A stretch of 64,000 bases of DNA from Cynocephalus volans (GCF_027409185.1 NC_084470.1:38181001-38245000); one strand, 5' to 3'; positions 1 to 13,471 are shown, numbered from the stretch's first letter. A program made the numbers and translations. The notes: a model not told the origin generated them from the letters alone.

Positions 1-1072
1 AAATGTAGTATATCCTTACAATGGAATACTATTCAGTAATATTACACAAAGTATAAGAAACCAGAAGCAAGACTAGATATTATATAACTCCATTTGCATA
101 AAATGTCCAGAAAAGGCAGCAAAGTAACTCTCTAACCACCACTGCTCCCATTTATTGAGCACCAATATATTCTAGTATTTTATTTCTTAAAGAAAAAGCT
201 TATTGGCAAACTTCAACATTAGTGACTATTATCTTCACGTTTATTTCAAAATTTTACGGATATAGTTTTAACCAAAGAAACAGAATAGTTATAGTGTTCA
301 GCAGGATTTATCTAGTTTATATATAGGTTAAATGCTTTTTAAAATCTCTCTCTTGTTCCCTGACTTTGGTTCATTTCAATTCCCAGTTAGTATCCCCACT
401 CAAAATGGGCAAGGCAGGAGAAAATAATTGCCAAGTTCTGTAATATAGCAACTAATAGTGATAAAAGTGTAAACAAAATACTTTTTTAAAAAATGTGTAT
501 TCTAGTGCTCCATGCATAACCAAGAGTTGTCTATAAAAAACAAAATTCATTCTAATTTATCTCAACTCCTTTAAGAAATACAGAAAAAGATATTTTGTCT
601 CAAGGCCTAGAGTAGTAAGAGTTGATATATACTAGCCTACTAATAGCATACATCTTTGAGAAAGTTTACTTTTTTCTAAAATTTGTTTTGGCAATAGAAT
701 GACATTCTATTTTTAGTATAGTGTCCAGAGGTTTTCTGGTGATTGACAGGACTTTACAGACCTCAAACTATATCTGAATTTCAAGGTTAAGAATCAATAA
801 AAGGAGGAAGGTTAAAGAATATTCTGAAAATGTGAGTGGATTTCCTGAGCCAGACACTAACAAATTACTACTTAGTCCAGGAAAAAGATATTTTGTATAA
901 TAAAACATTTTCAAGCTTTTTTGTAACACTGGTTAGCAGTGTGCATTTTAAACTATAATACTGCAATTAAACAAAAGAAAAAGAGAATTTTAAAGATATA
1001 TTCTAACACTATAATTAAAACCTCTTAAGAAAATGTGTTCAAAACAAAGATGTTAAGTGAGCTGCTGTATCT

Positions 1073-1451
1073 ATGTCAACTACAATGGATTAAATGCGTC
1101 CACCAAAAGTTCATGTATTGGAAACTTGACACCCACTGTAACAGTGTTAAGAGGGTAGAAATCCAATTATGGTATTTGAAAAGTGACTGATCCATTAATG
1201 GAGTAATGCGTATGGCTCTGATGGCTTTGAAAGGAGAGCAAGTGAGAAGGTCAGCTCTCATTTTCACCATGCGACACCCTGGTTGCCACAGGACCTGTAG
1301 AGAGTTCCCACCCAGAAGAAGGCCCTCACCAGACGTGTTCCCTGAACCCTGAACTTCCCAGCCTTCAAAACTGTAAGAAATAAACCTCATTTCTTTATAA
1401 ATTACCCAGTTTCAGGTATTCTGTTACAAGCAACAGAAACAGACTAATACA
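1073..1451 (+). mobile_element. MaLR-type solo LTR
   Basis: About 380 bp ends with the characteristic tail (ataaacctcatttctttataaattacccag...acagactaatac) of mammalian MaLR (MST/MLT-like) LTRs, with an AATAAA-like site inside. The body also resembles the LTR at 5281-5676 (the ccttcaccagatgtgttccc stretch). There is no coding capacity and no internal region beside it. Confidence 0.7.
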
Positions 1452-2339
1452 TCAACCTTAACTACAACACTGAAGAAGAACCAAGGATTCCAAGATGGAA
1501 TGCACATGCTCCCTAGGAGGCACAAGAATCTAATGGAGTGCTTCTTAGATTTACTTTTTATTCCACCCTTGAATTTTTTAAATGACTATTGCATAAGGTA
1601 CAAAACATATTAGCATAAAAATAAGTAATTTATCAATAAATATACTCCAGGTTATGTGCTCAACATTTTATCACTGATAAGATGTACAACCAAAAAAGAG
1701 TGGAAACCACTGTTCTAAGACAGTTATTATTCTGTCACTTTAGAGTTAAGTAGTCCCACCTTTGTGACTCTGTGACAATTTTGTACTGAATGAAGCAGAT
1801 CTGATACTCTGCCAAAAGAATTATTATTACTAAGAGCAAACCTTTAAAGTTCTTTACAATTTACAAAGCTTTTCACATATGCTACCTCATCTAATGCCCA
1901 CAGCCATTTAGTATCATTATTATTTGGTCCAATAGTATCTAGTAACAATTTCTCAGAAGTACTCATAAACACTAGCTGTGTTTATCATTACTATGAACAA
2001 ACACTGGGAAGGTAATAAGAGGAGAAAATATTTTAAAGACATAGGTTAACTTAAGCTAATTGAGTCATAAAACAGCATCTCAGAGGGGTTAATTTTTCAT
2101 GAAAAAAGTTAGCAAACCACTCAAGAATTACATAAAAAGGCAAAAAAACATTGTCTCTCTGTCTCTTCTTTTGTCACCCCCTACCACCTTTACTTTTTAT
2201 TTTGTAAGGAAAAGCTTTAGGCCTTCCCAGCCTAGACTAAGGAATGACTGCTCATTATTTGACTATCAAGAAGCGATTACAGGCTCTAGAATTATTCAGC
2301 TAGAAAAAATTAAAGGTGGATTTAATAATTGACTCTATA

Positions 2340-2688
2340 CAGATGCCTCTCTGTATCTATGGGGGATCAGTTCCAGGATCCCCTAGAGATATCAAAATCT
2401 GAGGATTCTCAAGTCCCTGATATAAAATGGCATATTTTTATATAACCTATGCACATCATCTCATATACTTTAAATCATCTCTAGGTTACTTATAATACCT
2501 AATATGATGTAAATTCTATGTAAATAGTTTGTATACTGCATGTTTTTTAAAATTTGTACTATTTTGGTTGTATTGTTATTTATTATTAGTTTTTGGTGTT
2601 TTTTGTTTTTTGTTTTTTTTTAAGAATATTTTTGATCAGTGGTTGGTTGAATCCACGGATACAGAACCAGTGGATAGAGGGCCAATTG
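2340..2688 (+). mobile_element. MER2 (TcMar-Tigger) nonautonomous DNA transposon
   Basis: A 349-bp element is flanked by TA dinucleotides (2338-2339 and 2689-2690). Its terminal inverted repeats read cagatgcctctctgtatc at the left and gatagagggccaattg at the right. Inner features are typical of MER2: ggggatcagttccaggatccc, and tactttaaatcatctctaggttacttataatacctaata. It is internally intact but mutated. Confidence 0.88.
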
Positions 2689-3530
2689 TATAAAGTTCTG
2701 CTGTATGGAGGAGACTGACAAGGTGTTCTATCAAAATTAAAATAAGAGGATATGAGTTTAAGTTGACTACTGATGAAATTACTATAGAAATATCACAAAA
2801 ATTTTTCTGACAGTGAAAAATTAGGAGAAGAATATACTTAAGGACCTCTATCAAAAAGGATTTTTGTAAACAGAAGAATTTCCTATTAAATGGGATCATT
2901 TAAGTTCACCAAGAATGCCTGTAAAACATCAGAAGTTTGATTTCAGTTCTTCAGAAGTATATATCTATGTATGCTAATAACTAAACTTCATTAATTTTCT
3001 AGCATCCACTACCAGCAAATGATGTATTCTTATTTACATTAAACCTAAAGAAACTGATGTTTTTTATTGAATTAAAGTGTTGATAATGGTTGGGCTGTTG
3101 GAATTAATAATCTTCATGGTGAATGACAGCAGGTAATATTTAGATCAGAAGAGTCAATGCAGTAGAGGAAATCTACTAATTTGATGGCCACACCCTTGTT
3201 CAGCAAATACATTATTTTGTTTTAGGTTAAAGACATATGCTAATTTGTAGGCAACAGATACATTTATAAATGATATGTTAAACAAAACTTAAGTTGTCTC
3301 AGAAGCAATAAGCCACAAGATTTAAAAATTTAAATAAAAGCCACTTTTCCCACTTTTTTGACAAATTTGACAATTTTTTAAAGAGCTGAAGAAATCTGGA
3401 TGTGTTAGAGTTGTAAGAACTAAGAATATCTGGAGCATAAGTTCAGGAATAAATCATAACATATTACAAAGCTTTTGCTGTTTCAACATTTTGAAAGGAA
3501 CAGTTAAGAAAGGTTTAATTTTAACATTAC

Positions 3531-3776
3531 CATTGGACCAGATGGTGGATTTGATGACTGTCCTTGATGGTTCCCTGAATGCTGGGTTAACCCATTAGGA
3601 TTTGAAGACTGTGCTGTAGGAAGCTGGGTACTGGTGGCAGGTTGCTGAGATGATTCTACTTTGTGGCTCTTATTTGATCCATCCAATCTGCTACTTCTCT
3701 CTATGGCAATTAGATCACGAATTTTTTGGAGCTGCTCCACTGAAGCTTTTTTAGGAAAGATAAGATGTGTTTCTCC
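3531..3776 (-). CDS. NGLY1: NGLY1 coding exon 3 (linker after PUB domain)
   Basis: The minus strand reads an 82-codon exon starting [10 protein letters not shown] and ending NPPSGPM. It has an acceptor (...ttccag) just above 3776 and a donor GTAATG just below 3531. It is phase 0 at both ends, so it joins exon 2 (ending GFEE) in frame. The first third ([24 protein letters not shown]) is the end of the PUB domain region of peptide:N-glycanase. The remainder is a Ser/Gln/Asn/Pro-rich linker that is variable among mammals. NGLY1 is the cytosolic amidase that removes N-glycans from misfolded glycoproteins exported from the ER. The transglutaminase-like core with the catalytic Cys-His-Asp lies further downstream, outside the window. 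No exon 4 was found in 1-3530, so it must lie beyond the left edge. Confidence 0.95.
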
Positions 3777-4819
3777 CTGGAATTTGTAAAATTAAGAAAA
3801 ATTTTAACCTTTCCTTTATACTGACAGTCATTCCTATATATATATATATATATATAATGAGGCCATACTTTAGAATGTATCATATTAACAATTATATTGT
3901 TTTCTTACCATTAGGGAACTTTCTTATACAGTCAAAGTTATATAATGCCTAAACATAAACCAGAAAATTTGTCTCCTTGATAGCATATGATGCTTATCCT
4001 ATTTAATGTGGTTCAGAGAACCTTTAAAAATATATATGATCTTTCAGGAATAATAAGTCAGAAACCCATAAAAGTTGCAAAAATGCAAACTTCTATCTTT
4101 CCCCAACAGTATATCATACTACTATTCTCTATGAAATAATTATGGTAGTAGAGATACAGTTATACAAATGGATCAGGGATCACATAAAACTAATATTGTA
4201 AGAAGTTACATAACATCCTTTAAATCTTCTAAACTCAAGTCATTAAAGAAAAGCTACAAGTCTGTGTAAGGGGTCCACTAATATTTCCAAGATAACAAAA
4301 AGTACACCCCGATAGTCAATTCAGAGTTATGGATTGTTAACAATTATAGAAAGGTGGTCCAAACAATACAAAACAAATAACAATAAAAATCAAGTCTTCA
4401 AGTAGTGTTTCATTTAATGAATACCCATAGTATGATCAGAGTACTATAAGATAAAGTAAACATTACAATAAAACCCAAAATGTAAAATAGTCAGCAAGCT
4501 ACAAAACAAGAAAAAAAGAGATGAAAATATATTCAATCAAGTTTCAAGGTGTTGAGAACCAGCACTGTTAAAAGAGTAATTCTGCCAACTGCAAATGAGA
4601 TAAAAAGTTTTTACAACATGCATTTGACATAGACTAGTAGACCTTCAGCATTTAAATTAACTCCACAATTGAGAATGACCTTATTTTCCCTGGTGATGGC
4701 AGATGTATATCAACTAACCAAGACATTACTCAATAATGACATGAAAATCAATTCCATATAAATCTTTTTTAAATAGCTGGAAGAGGCCAACAAACTCCAT
4801 ATATTATCCATAATAACTA

Positions 4820-5036
4820 TAAAAAAGACTACTACCATTTATCTTGTTTATGTATTCTAGGTACTGTGCTAAGCATTTTACATACATTGTCTCAAGTAAT
4901 TCTCACAACCACCTTGAAAAGTAGGTATAGGTTTATTCCCACCTTTTACTTGAAAATATAAAGGCTCAGAAAAGTTCTTACATAACCTTCCTGATGCTAC
5001 AGAAGAACTGGCAGGGTGGGGATTCAAACTGTACGA
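4820..5036 (+). mobile_element. MIR-like SINE fragment
   Basis: The MIR core is recognisable: tactgtgctaagcattttacatacattgtctcaagtaattctcacaacc is followed by a degraded ggctcagaaaagttc and gggattcaaactg. It is an ancient tRNA-derived SINE remnant. Confidence 0.75.
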
Positions 5037-5280
5037 CCTTAATCATGATGCTATAACTGACTCCATCTTAGACTGAACAGAGACCAAAAACCACTAGCTT
5101 GCATAAATAGCTGAAAGGGATGAGCAAACAGAGAACATCTCAACAACTGTCCTAATTACATACATGATGGACTGGCAACACAATGACTTTACCAATATTA
5201 GAAAACAAACATCTCACATTTATAATAAGGCCTAGAAGGAAAAACCAGACATATGGTTTAAAACCAAATATGGGGGCATC

Positions 5281-5676
5281 TGCTGTAGATTGAATGCCAC
5301 CCCAAACTCACGGAGGCTTAATTCCCATTGTAACTGTTTAGGATGGGAAATCCTTTATGGTACTTGAAAGGCAGGGCCTTGAAGAGGTGATTAGTTTCTG
5401 AGGACCATGCCCTAGGGAATAGATTAATAATGGTGTTCTGGGTGTGGTTCGGAGTGCTTTAAAAGGACAGCACGAGAGTCTCCCTTTCTCTGCTCTGTCA
5501 TTCTGCCATGTGAGACCCCTGTGTCACTGTCATCACCAACAAGGCCTTCACCAGATGTGTTCCCCTGGAGTTTGGACTTCCCAGCCTCTGAAACTATAAG
5601 CAATAAATATTGTTTCCTTATAAATTACCAGCTCTAGGTAATTTTGTTATAAGCAACAGAAATAGACTAATAATAC
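5281..5676 (+). mobile_element. MaLR-type solo LTR
   Basis: The sequence tgctgtagattgaatgcc... runs to ...aagcaacagaaatagactaataatac, in the same orientation and with the same 3' tail as the LTR at 1073-1451. It contains AATAAA and no internal region. Both look like old MST/MLT-class LTRs. Confidence 0.72.
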
Positions 5677-6614
5677 AGCATTTGATCTCATACTGTTAGT
5701 GGAGCAGCACTAAGAAAGGCAGACAACATCATGGATAGAGAAGGAAAAATGTTATTTCCTCAGAGGCCTTCCCTGACCACTCATACTTATGTAGCTTCCT
5801 GCCACTCTAGTTGCTTTTTATTGTATTATCCTGTCTTATTTTCTTCTTTGCATTTGTCGCCTTTGCTTTCACGTCTACTGTTTAACCTATTAAAATGCAG
5901 GTTCCATGTGAGATGGAATAAGATCTGCTTAGTTCACTATGGTACAGGGCCTGGAATGCGCTCTGGGGACGGAAGCAGAGAGGCAGGAAGGAAAGTGCAT
6001 CCTACAGCAATGTGGCACCTCTTTAACGATTTCCACAACTGCCAGTTCTGAATGCTACTAATTACTGAGTCTCCATAATGCAGTTCAACTTCTTTTAATA
6101 CTCCACAAACTAGAAATAGTTAAGGATATAAACAAAGAAAATCCACAATCTTGTTAACTACTTTCATTGTATCATAAAATTAAACTATGCCACAAGATTC
6201 CAGAAGATGGAAACATCAAGCTTATCTTTGGAAATAGTAGTAACAAAAAACCACACTGAGACTCCTCTCCTGTTACAGAAGAAAACCCTTCTGTGTGGGA
6301 ACACAACCCAGCTTTTCTGTGTTTACTTCAGATTCTTTTTTATTTATTTATTACTAGAGACAGGTGGTTAGACCCTATTAGTATTCATGTGTGCTCACAA
6401 ACCAGGGTTTGCTAAAAATCTAAAGGGAACCAAATTTGCTCCTTGGATTGTATGTTTGGCCTGCTCTTATTCTAAAGGACTGAGACTTGTAAGAATTGCC
6501 CCTGTGGAGAATTGTTATATTTTACTATGATTTTAAAGTGTATTTACTATAATTTTTAAAAGTCTTATAAGTGAAGAAATAACTATTTCTACAGATTCTC
6601 AAAATGACCAATTA

Positions 6615-6848
<234 letters not shown>

Positions 6849-6928
6849 TTATATAGAATTGATATCTTTCATAGTATTTTTGCATTCCTTTTCACATTTT
6901 ACACTGGCTACACTCCCACATGGTAGTA

Positions 6929-7010
6929 CAAGTGTACTTCAAACAGTTCATGGAAAAACAGAAGTGAAAGATAATATGAATCTTTCCATGAACTTTCTGA
7001 AGTACCCTCA
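6929..7010 (+). mobile_element. 82-bp palindromic mariner-like MITE, copy 1
   Basis: Flanked by TA (6927-6928 and 7011-7012). The left arm gtacttcaaacagttcatgga is mirrored by the right arm tccatgaactttctgaagtac around a short centre (aaagataatatgaat). Copies 2 and 3 lie at 10308 and 29952. Size, TA target and structure fit a Tc1/mariner nonautonomous element. Confidence 0.85.
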
Positions 7011-8394
7011 TACAGACTCCAACTTTAAAGAAAGAGGAAGCAGTCTGGAAAAGTAATCCAATTTTGTGATTCATACCTCAGTATAGATTTAGTACAACCT
7101 CACTGCTTAGTTTCACAGCTGACAATATTAATGCTCCTATAAGGAACATCCATGTAACATTTTAATTCTGTGCTGTTAAAGCTAGATACCTTTATGAGTC
7201 TTTTAGGTTTCTAAAAGAAAAAAAAAAAATCCATGTAAGCTCAAGAGAAGGAGCAGAACATTTTGCCTGTTTTGTTCTGATGGATCCCTATCATCTAGAA
7301 TGGTGCGTGGCACTTAGATGGTGGTTAATATTTGCGAAATAAATTAATAAAATACACTAAAAAGCTATATAAAAATAGATCATTGTTCCATGAAGACTTT
7401 ACTTCTGACAAACATGAACCTAGGTATACCTTTACAGTCACTTGATTTTCTTTCTTCCTCAGACCAAGGATTGTTTTTACCATAAATTCTGCTTCATTCA
7501 AGATATATTTTTGACACAGCAAGTAATAAAATAAAAGGAAGATATAGATCTCTTTTACCTCAACTAAGATTTTGAATAGTATACATGGGCTAACTAACCA
7601 GCACACAAAAAGATTTGTTTTGAGATTTTTAATAAACTTGATAAATCAGAAAGATTATTTTCAAAAAATCAGAAAGAAAATACAAAGTTAAGATAATTAC
7701 AGCATTACACTTAAAACAACTTAAGAACACAGTCTAGGATGGTAAGTAAGTTTCATATCTGGTATCAACTCCCTTAAAATGGTACTGACTTCCCCAAGCA
7801 CAATGTTATGAAGGATTTTGAGGCTGTGTCAGTGGTCTATAGGAAGGAGTGCTGAGGCCATCTGTCAGGCGTGTGGAATGGGGAACAGGAAAATGCTAGG
7901 ATTTACCATCCATGTCCTAACTGTACATGTTCCCTAGATATGCTGATATAAAAACAAACCCCAAAACCAAATATTTTAATTTTGCAAGTTTAACAAATTT
8001 TGTATTTGTTTTCCATCAAACAATTCCCTATTGCCAAATTGTCATAGATATGAAATAAATCTTTTAAAACCTTTTCCCTAATTTCAAAACTTACACAAGC
8101 TTATTACAGAATATTCAGAGACAAAAGCTCTAAATACTGCTATTCAAAATGTCCACAGGTTGGTGCTGATTTACAAACTCTTTGCTACCCATCCATGAGA
8201 AGTGCAGAAATTGAGAGTGTTCAGTAATTGTTATAGCAATTTGATATTGTCATCAAACTTCCCTGTATTTCACAAAAATTATATGTCCACAAAGGATTGG
8301 GAATTAAAAACAAAAACACTGTTGTCACAATTTAAAAAATCACAGATAGCTGAGAAACACAAAGAATTACTTCTCTTCTACTCTTTTATTCTAT

Positions 8395-8505
8395 ATATAA
8401 GATCAGGGTTTCTGAATCTCAGCACTACTGATGTTTGGGGCATTTGTAGGGGGGCTTCCCTGTTCACTGAAGAATGTTCAACATCCCTGGCTTCTGTGCC
8501 ACACT
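8395..8505 (+). mobile_element. MER5A-like hAT fragment
   Basis: The sequence agggtttctgaatctcagcactactgatgtttggggc...ttcaacatccctggcttc resembles one arm of the MER5A element in the reverse orientation. It is short and eroded. Confidence 0.6.
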
Positions 8506-9750
8506 GTGTTCTAAGTGTGCCTCTCTCTTACCACTTAAGCAAAAACCATTAACCTATAAAATAATCCTACATTTATCAAAGCTAGTTATAGATAAATGAG
8601 GCATCTTTTCATTACAGGCAACACATTCCACAGGGTGATCAACATGTCAGTACCACCAGGATGATATATCCTACTGGTTCAAAACTACTTGACCTATTTA
8701 TACCTATTTTTTTCCCAACAGCTTTCAGATCTCTACAAGAGATCTCAGAGTCTTCCTCTGAGCTTTATTTTCTAGTGTTTCTACCCTCTTTTACCACTTT
8801 TTAAAAATTCTTATAAAACTTACACTGGTTGTTCTGTTATAACTTGTTATTTTGATGTCGTTGTTGCAATATAACTGTTCCTATATAGTTTAGATTTTCT
8901 TCTTGAGTTTCTAGTGAGTAATTTTCTATCTTTTTACATCATCTCTGGACCTCATATATCATGTTTTTCTCATTATAAGCATACCGCAAACAGGATACAG
9001 CAATTACAGTCATGTCTAGTTCCCCCAAATCCTATCTTTCTCTTATTGAATACTTTCAGCAGACTGGCCACAGTCTTGAGCATAGCTAATGCGAAAAGTC
9101 TGTCCCTGAAGCCCTCAAAGACTTAGAGAACTTGGCTGTAGAGCCATCAGACCTCAAACCCATCATCTGTTTCCTGACCATGTAAAAGTGCCACACAGAC
9201 ACTTTCTTAAACTCTTAACTTTTCAGCATCACCCCAGTGTGTCCACTATCCTTGAGCTCATTTCCACACTCTTCATCCTGCAGTGTCTAAAATATCTCTA
9301 AGGATCATCTTTATTTTTGCTTGATCTTCATCTTCCTTTAAATTTTTTCTGCAGACTATCTCAGTTTTTGCTGTAACCCTTTGACGTGTGTTTTTTTTTT
9401 TTCTTTTTCCTATCTGCTGTCCATTAACTATTTCTGTAACTTGTAACATTTATCTTGCTTGTTAGAAATTATTTTGCAACTTTGCTTGGGATTTTTTCTT
9501 TTTCTTTTTTGGTTGTTGATAATGTTAAATGAATGAGGTCTTAACGGGGCAGCAAAATTTCTTGTACCTCACTCAACCATCACTTTGAACATATTTTTGT
9601 GTCCCCCTGTCTTACTCCCATGTTGTTTTTATCTACTAAATTATTTAACTTATGGAAAATTGGTCTTTTTTTAATATTGAATGATAGGAGAAAGTCATAC
9701 TTTTCACATCAAAAGTCACAATCTACCATATTTCTAAGATTGTAAGACAT

Positions 9751-9849
9751 GTTAGAACTTTTTTGGTGGCTGACCTGTACAGGGATCTGAACTCATGATG
9801 TTGGTGTTATAAGACTGCACTCTAACCAATCAAGCTAACCGGCCACCCC
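9751..9849 (-). mobile_element. CYN-type tRNA-Ile-derived SINE, monomer
   Basis: The minus strand reads ggtggccggttagcttgatt, then ggttagagtgcagtcttata, then gagttcagatccctgtacag. This is a tRNA-Ile-like body with recognisable A box and B box, followed by an A-rich 3' end. A 7-bp duplication, aagacat, flanks it at 9744-9750 and 9850-9856. It lies in NGLY1 intron 1. Confidence 0.85.
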
Positions 9850-10307
9850 AAGACATATTAACAGTAGGCATCTCAGAAAAAAATCTTGATGCTCATCTCT
9901 ATTTCAGAATTTCAGAAACTCTGAGAAATATATCTGATCATTTGCTAGCCCTCTTCCTCTTTAGAATGCATAATCCCAGAAAGGGTTCATGTAAATGAAA
10001 ATTTAGTATGATTACTTCCTATAATTTGTATTTTTTTTATTAATTATAAAAGTTGACTTGTAGGTCATTTAAAAAAAATTATATCTAGTCCCCCTGAAAA
10101 TCAGTTATTCTGAGATACACCTAAATTTTTCAAGAACATCTATATACCTTAAGAATCGTATGGGAACCATTTCTGGCTCTACCTTTCTCCGTTTCTGACA
10201 ATAAGCAAAACTTGTGCACCAAATCTAGTTTAACATGAAAAACTGAAAAATGGTAACACAGATCACATCAGCAGCAGCTATATATTATGTGTCAGACCCT
10301 TTATTTA

Positions 10308-10475
10308 TGAGGGTACTTCAAAAAGTTCATGGAAACATGGGCAGGAGGGGAGACAACTAGCTTTGTATCTCATGAATATTCTTAATAAATAAATAAGTAA
10401 ATAAAAAAAGTTCATGGAAAAAATGGAATTAAAAGATAATGCTAATCTTTCCATGAACTTTTTGAAGCACCATTG
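10308..10475 (+). mobile_element. Palindromic mariner-like MITE, copy 2, split by a nested insertion
   Basis: The outer arms (tgagggtacttc and gaagcaccattg) and flanking TA match copies 1 and 3, but the element is 168 bp. A 16-bp duplication, aaaaagttcatggaaa, at 10320-10335 and 10405-10420 brackets 69 extra bases. Removing the 69 bases and one copy of the duplication restores 83 bp, matching the 82 bp of the other copies. Confidence 0.88.
10336..10404 (+). mobile_element. 69-bp micro-retroposon with A-rich tail inside the MITE
   Basis: The insert starts catgggcaggaggggagaca and ends in an (AATA)n-type tail (aataaataaataagtaaataaa). It is flanked by a perfect 16-bp target duplication, the hallmark of L1-mediated retroposition. 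The 47-nt body is not recognised. It may be a 5'-truncated cDNA of some RNA. Confidence 0.75.
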
Positions 10476-11603
10476 TATCTCTAAGTTTTGCAACCATTTT
10501 ATATTGTAAGTATTTTTCTTCCTTTTACAAATGAGGAAATTGAAGATCAGAAAGTTTATATAAATGGTCTATGACCACACTTAGAAAATAGGTGACTAGG
10601 ATTTAAGCCCACTGGTGTGATTATAAAGCTTATACTCTCCACCACACTAGCTGCCAACAAATTCACCAATCCTTAGAGAACTACCCTCTTTCAATTTCTC
10701 CAAGTGTCAATGGTACTGTAGATTAGAAATCTGAAGTTATTTTTTGATAACTCTGTCTCCTCCCATTACCAGTTCCACTCTTTGCATCCAATCATTGAGA
10801 ACTGCCAGTCCCCACCTACTACACATCTTTCTCCATTCCATTCACATTCACACTCATGATTGCACAACAGCTTCACAATTGGAGTCAAAGCTTTATGTCT
10901 TCTTACATTATTATTCTACACGAAACTCTCTCATTATGCTGCTCTTTGACTCTAGAAACTATAATTGCTTTCTCTCGCCGATCATTTCAGATATATGTTT
11001 GCTATTCCATCAACTGGTCCCACCTCTATTCTCAAAACTGTCCCGTGTCAGACCCCTTTGCTATTTCCTTACGTAAGTGCTAAAAAAAATGTCTTGGAAT
11101 TGTTCTCTAGACTTTATGCTGCAGCTGTTTCCATACCTGTCTTTCTCCTAAATACACTTATGTTCTCTGAAGAAACCTCTTTCTATCGTTGGCTCTTCCC
11201 AGTCACACCTAGTGAAGTTTGTGTGAGGTACGCATAGGAAATTAGTGGAAAATTAAACATATTTTTAAAAGAATGAATGCAGCAAATTATCTAAGGAATC
11301 CAAGTGGAATGTCAGTTCAGCTATTACAGATTTTTGAGAAAGCAGATCTTACTGAGAACAATTCATCTTTACAAGTCAGTGAACTGAAAAAAAAAGGTAA
11401 AAGATCCAAATCCATGGCATCTTGTGCATGCAAATTAGAACATTTTATTCTATAATTTATTTAGATTTATGACTGTTAGTTGGGGGATAGGATAACTATC
11501 ATCCAAATCAGAAATTTAATACTTAACCAAAAGTATTATTTTCCCTTGAGATTTAGTGTGAACAGCTAAAAGTATCACTGTTTAAAAAAAAAACAACAAA
11601 AAA

Positions 11604-11661
11604 CTGGTAACACCAAGGTCAAGGGTTCAGATCCCCATACTGGCTAGATGCCAAAAAAAAA
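11604..11661 (+). mobile_element. CYN-type SINE, 5'-truncated
   Basis: Only the 3' half of the tRNA-Ile-like body is present (ctggtaacaccaaggtcaag ggttcagatccccatactgg ctagatgcc, B box included), followed by an A9 tail. Confidence 0.75.
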
Positions 11662-13471
11662 ATCTGCTAGTGAAATTCTCACTTCAGCACTCTTTTTATA
11701 AACTACTATGTCAGACGCTGAGGTAGGAGGAAGGGATATCAAGACAAGATCTCTTACATAGTCCCTTACCTCTAATGGTAGTGAACTTCCCAAAACAGCA
11801 AAGGGAACAGAAGACCTTAAATTTTCCCTACTCTCAAATAAGTTAGATTAGCAGATCTGTAATGCTGTGTGGCTGGGGACCAAGAAGGGACCTGGAGCTT
11901 TTCTGTTAAGAGGTTAGTAAGTCACTAGACTTCAACATGGGAAAGAAAGGTAGCTTCCCAGCCCCCAAAGCGTGAAGGAGTTTTAATTCTAATATGAGGA
12001 CAGGGCCACTAGTACTTGACAAACTAAAAAGGGCAGTTTTTCATACCATCTCCAATGATATGTTTAGAACTTCCAAACTTCTAATTACCTTTTTAGATAA
12101 AAACTCTTCACGATCAGAAAGGCAAGCCAGAGTAAAGATGGTAACATGAACTGACAGCATGCCAAGTTTCTTTTAGGAATTTAGTAAACATTCATAATGA
12201 TGATTATGATGCCAAAAGTCATCACTTGCACACAGAGGTCTCCTTCCTCAAACCCTTGATCTGAACATTTTTGATTTCCCTGGATTGAAAGCACAAGTGG
12301 GTCTTCATTACAAGGCCACTTCCCTTTTCTGAATGTGGGGTTTAAGTAGTTTGGTGGCTTTCCAGATGGGAAGTCCCAGCTGACCGGCTCTGGACAATCC
12401 AGTCTGATTAACAGTGTTCGCTGGCATCCTTGTACTCTAAGGGTAGAAAAGGTGAGTTGAGAAGGTGTCACAGAGGAGGAAAGCAGTCTCCACACAGGTC
12501 ACAATTATGTAGCCGTGAAGACGCCACATGCTGGATCCCTCATAGAATCTGCATATAAGAAGGGCTCGATATGTTTTCCTTTCAATTTACTTTTAAAATC
12601 ATTAGCATTACCTAAATGAACAATATTACTGCCACGGATTTAAAACCTGCCCTTGTAACTAATATCTCTAAAAACTGGGACTGGTGAAATCTATCTACAG
12701 CTTTGAAATTGAGAAGAACTTCCTTTTAGACTTCATGCCAATATACACAGCACTTAGAAGAGCAATTGCACCAGGTACTGGGACAGAGAATCTAGATGAT
12801 CATGGTGACCTGAAAAAAAAGGTAACACCATTAAAGCACCTGGAGCTCCTTTAACCTAGGTTTCCTTCACCCACCCACCACGTCCATTCTCAAGACACTA
12901 CACCATTTGATGTGAAGAACTGAGGAGAGTAATTACTTAAAATAAATAATTAAATTTGTCTTCCAATTCCCCAAATCTGTAAGGTCCCTTAGAGCTTTAG
13001 AAGTGCACATAGGAGAATAAAATAAATTACTCTTATCCAAGATGATTATCTTCTCTAATTCTTACTTATTTAAAAGGCCATGATGAAAAAGAAAATCCAG
13101 ATATTAATATGAAAATTGTAACTTTAAAGTACTATAGTAAATGTTTTAATCAACAAAAATAGACAGGAAAAAAATTAAAAATTAAAAAACCCACTTTAAT
13201 AGTATCGCGCTCTATTAGGATAGTCACAAAATAGGAAGAAAACATCACTTTGTCAGTGACTAACTTCTGATAAGCATGTGGAAATGTAAGCCAGTCGGGT
13301 CGGTAAAATCCAAGCAGTGGGAATGAAACGCTGTCACCGTGTATGTCCTGTCACTTAACAACCAGATGAGAGGCGGCGTCTGGGGCGCACCTTCCCACGT
13401 CCCCTCCGCCTCTTCCCTATCTCAGGGACCTCGAGTTCACCCGGAGCACCACGACAGCAGGTGCCAAGTCA

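Larger units (their letters stand above)
1..3530 (-). other. NGLY1: NGLY1 intron 3 (partial)
   Basis: The sequence below the exon 3 donor is intronic and runs off the left edge. It contains a MaLR-type LTR (1073-1451), a MER2 DNA transposon (2340-2688) and MIR-like traces near 1830-1930. The rest is AT-rich unique sequence with no recognisable exon. Confidence 0.85.

Noticed and set aside
9751-9849. Possible tRNA-Ile gene
   Set aside because: The body is diverged, has an A-rich tail and target duplication and no clean acceptor stem, so it is a SINE.
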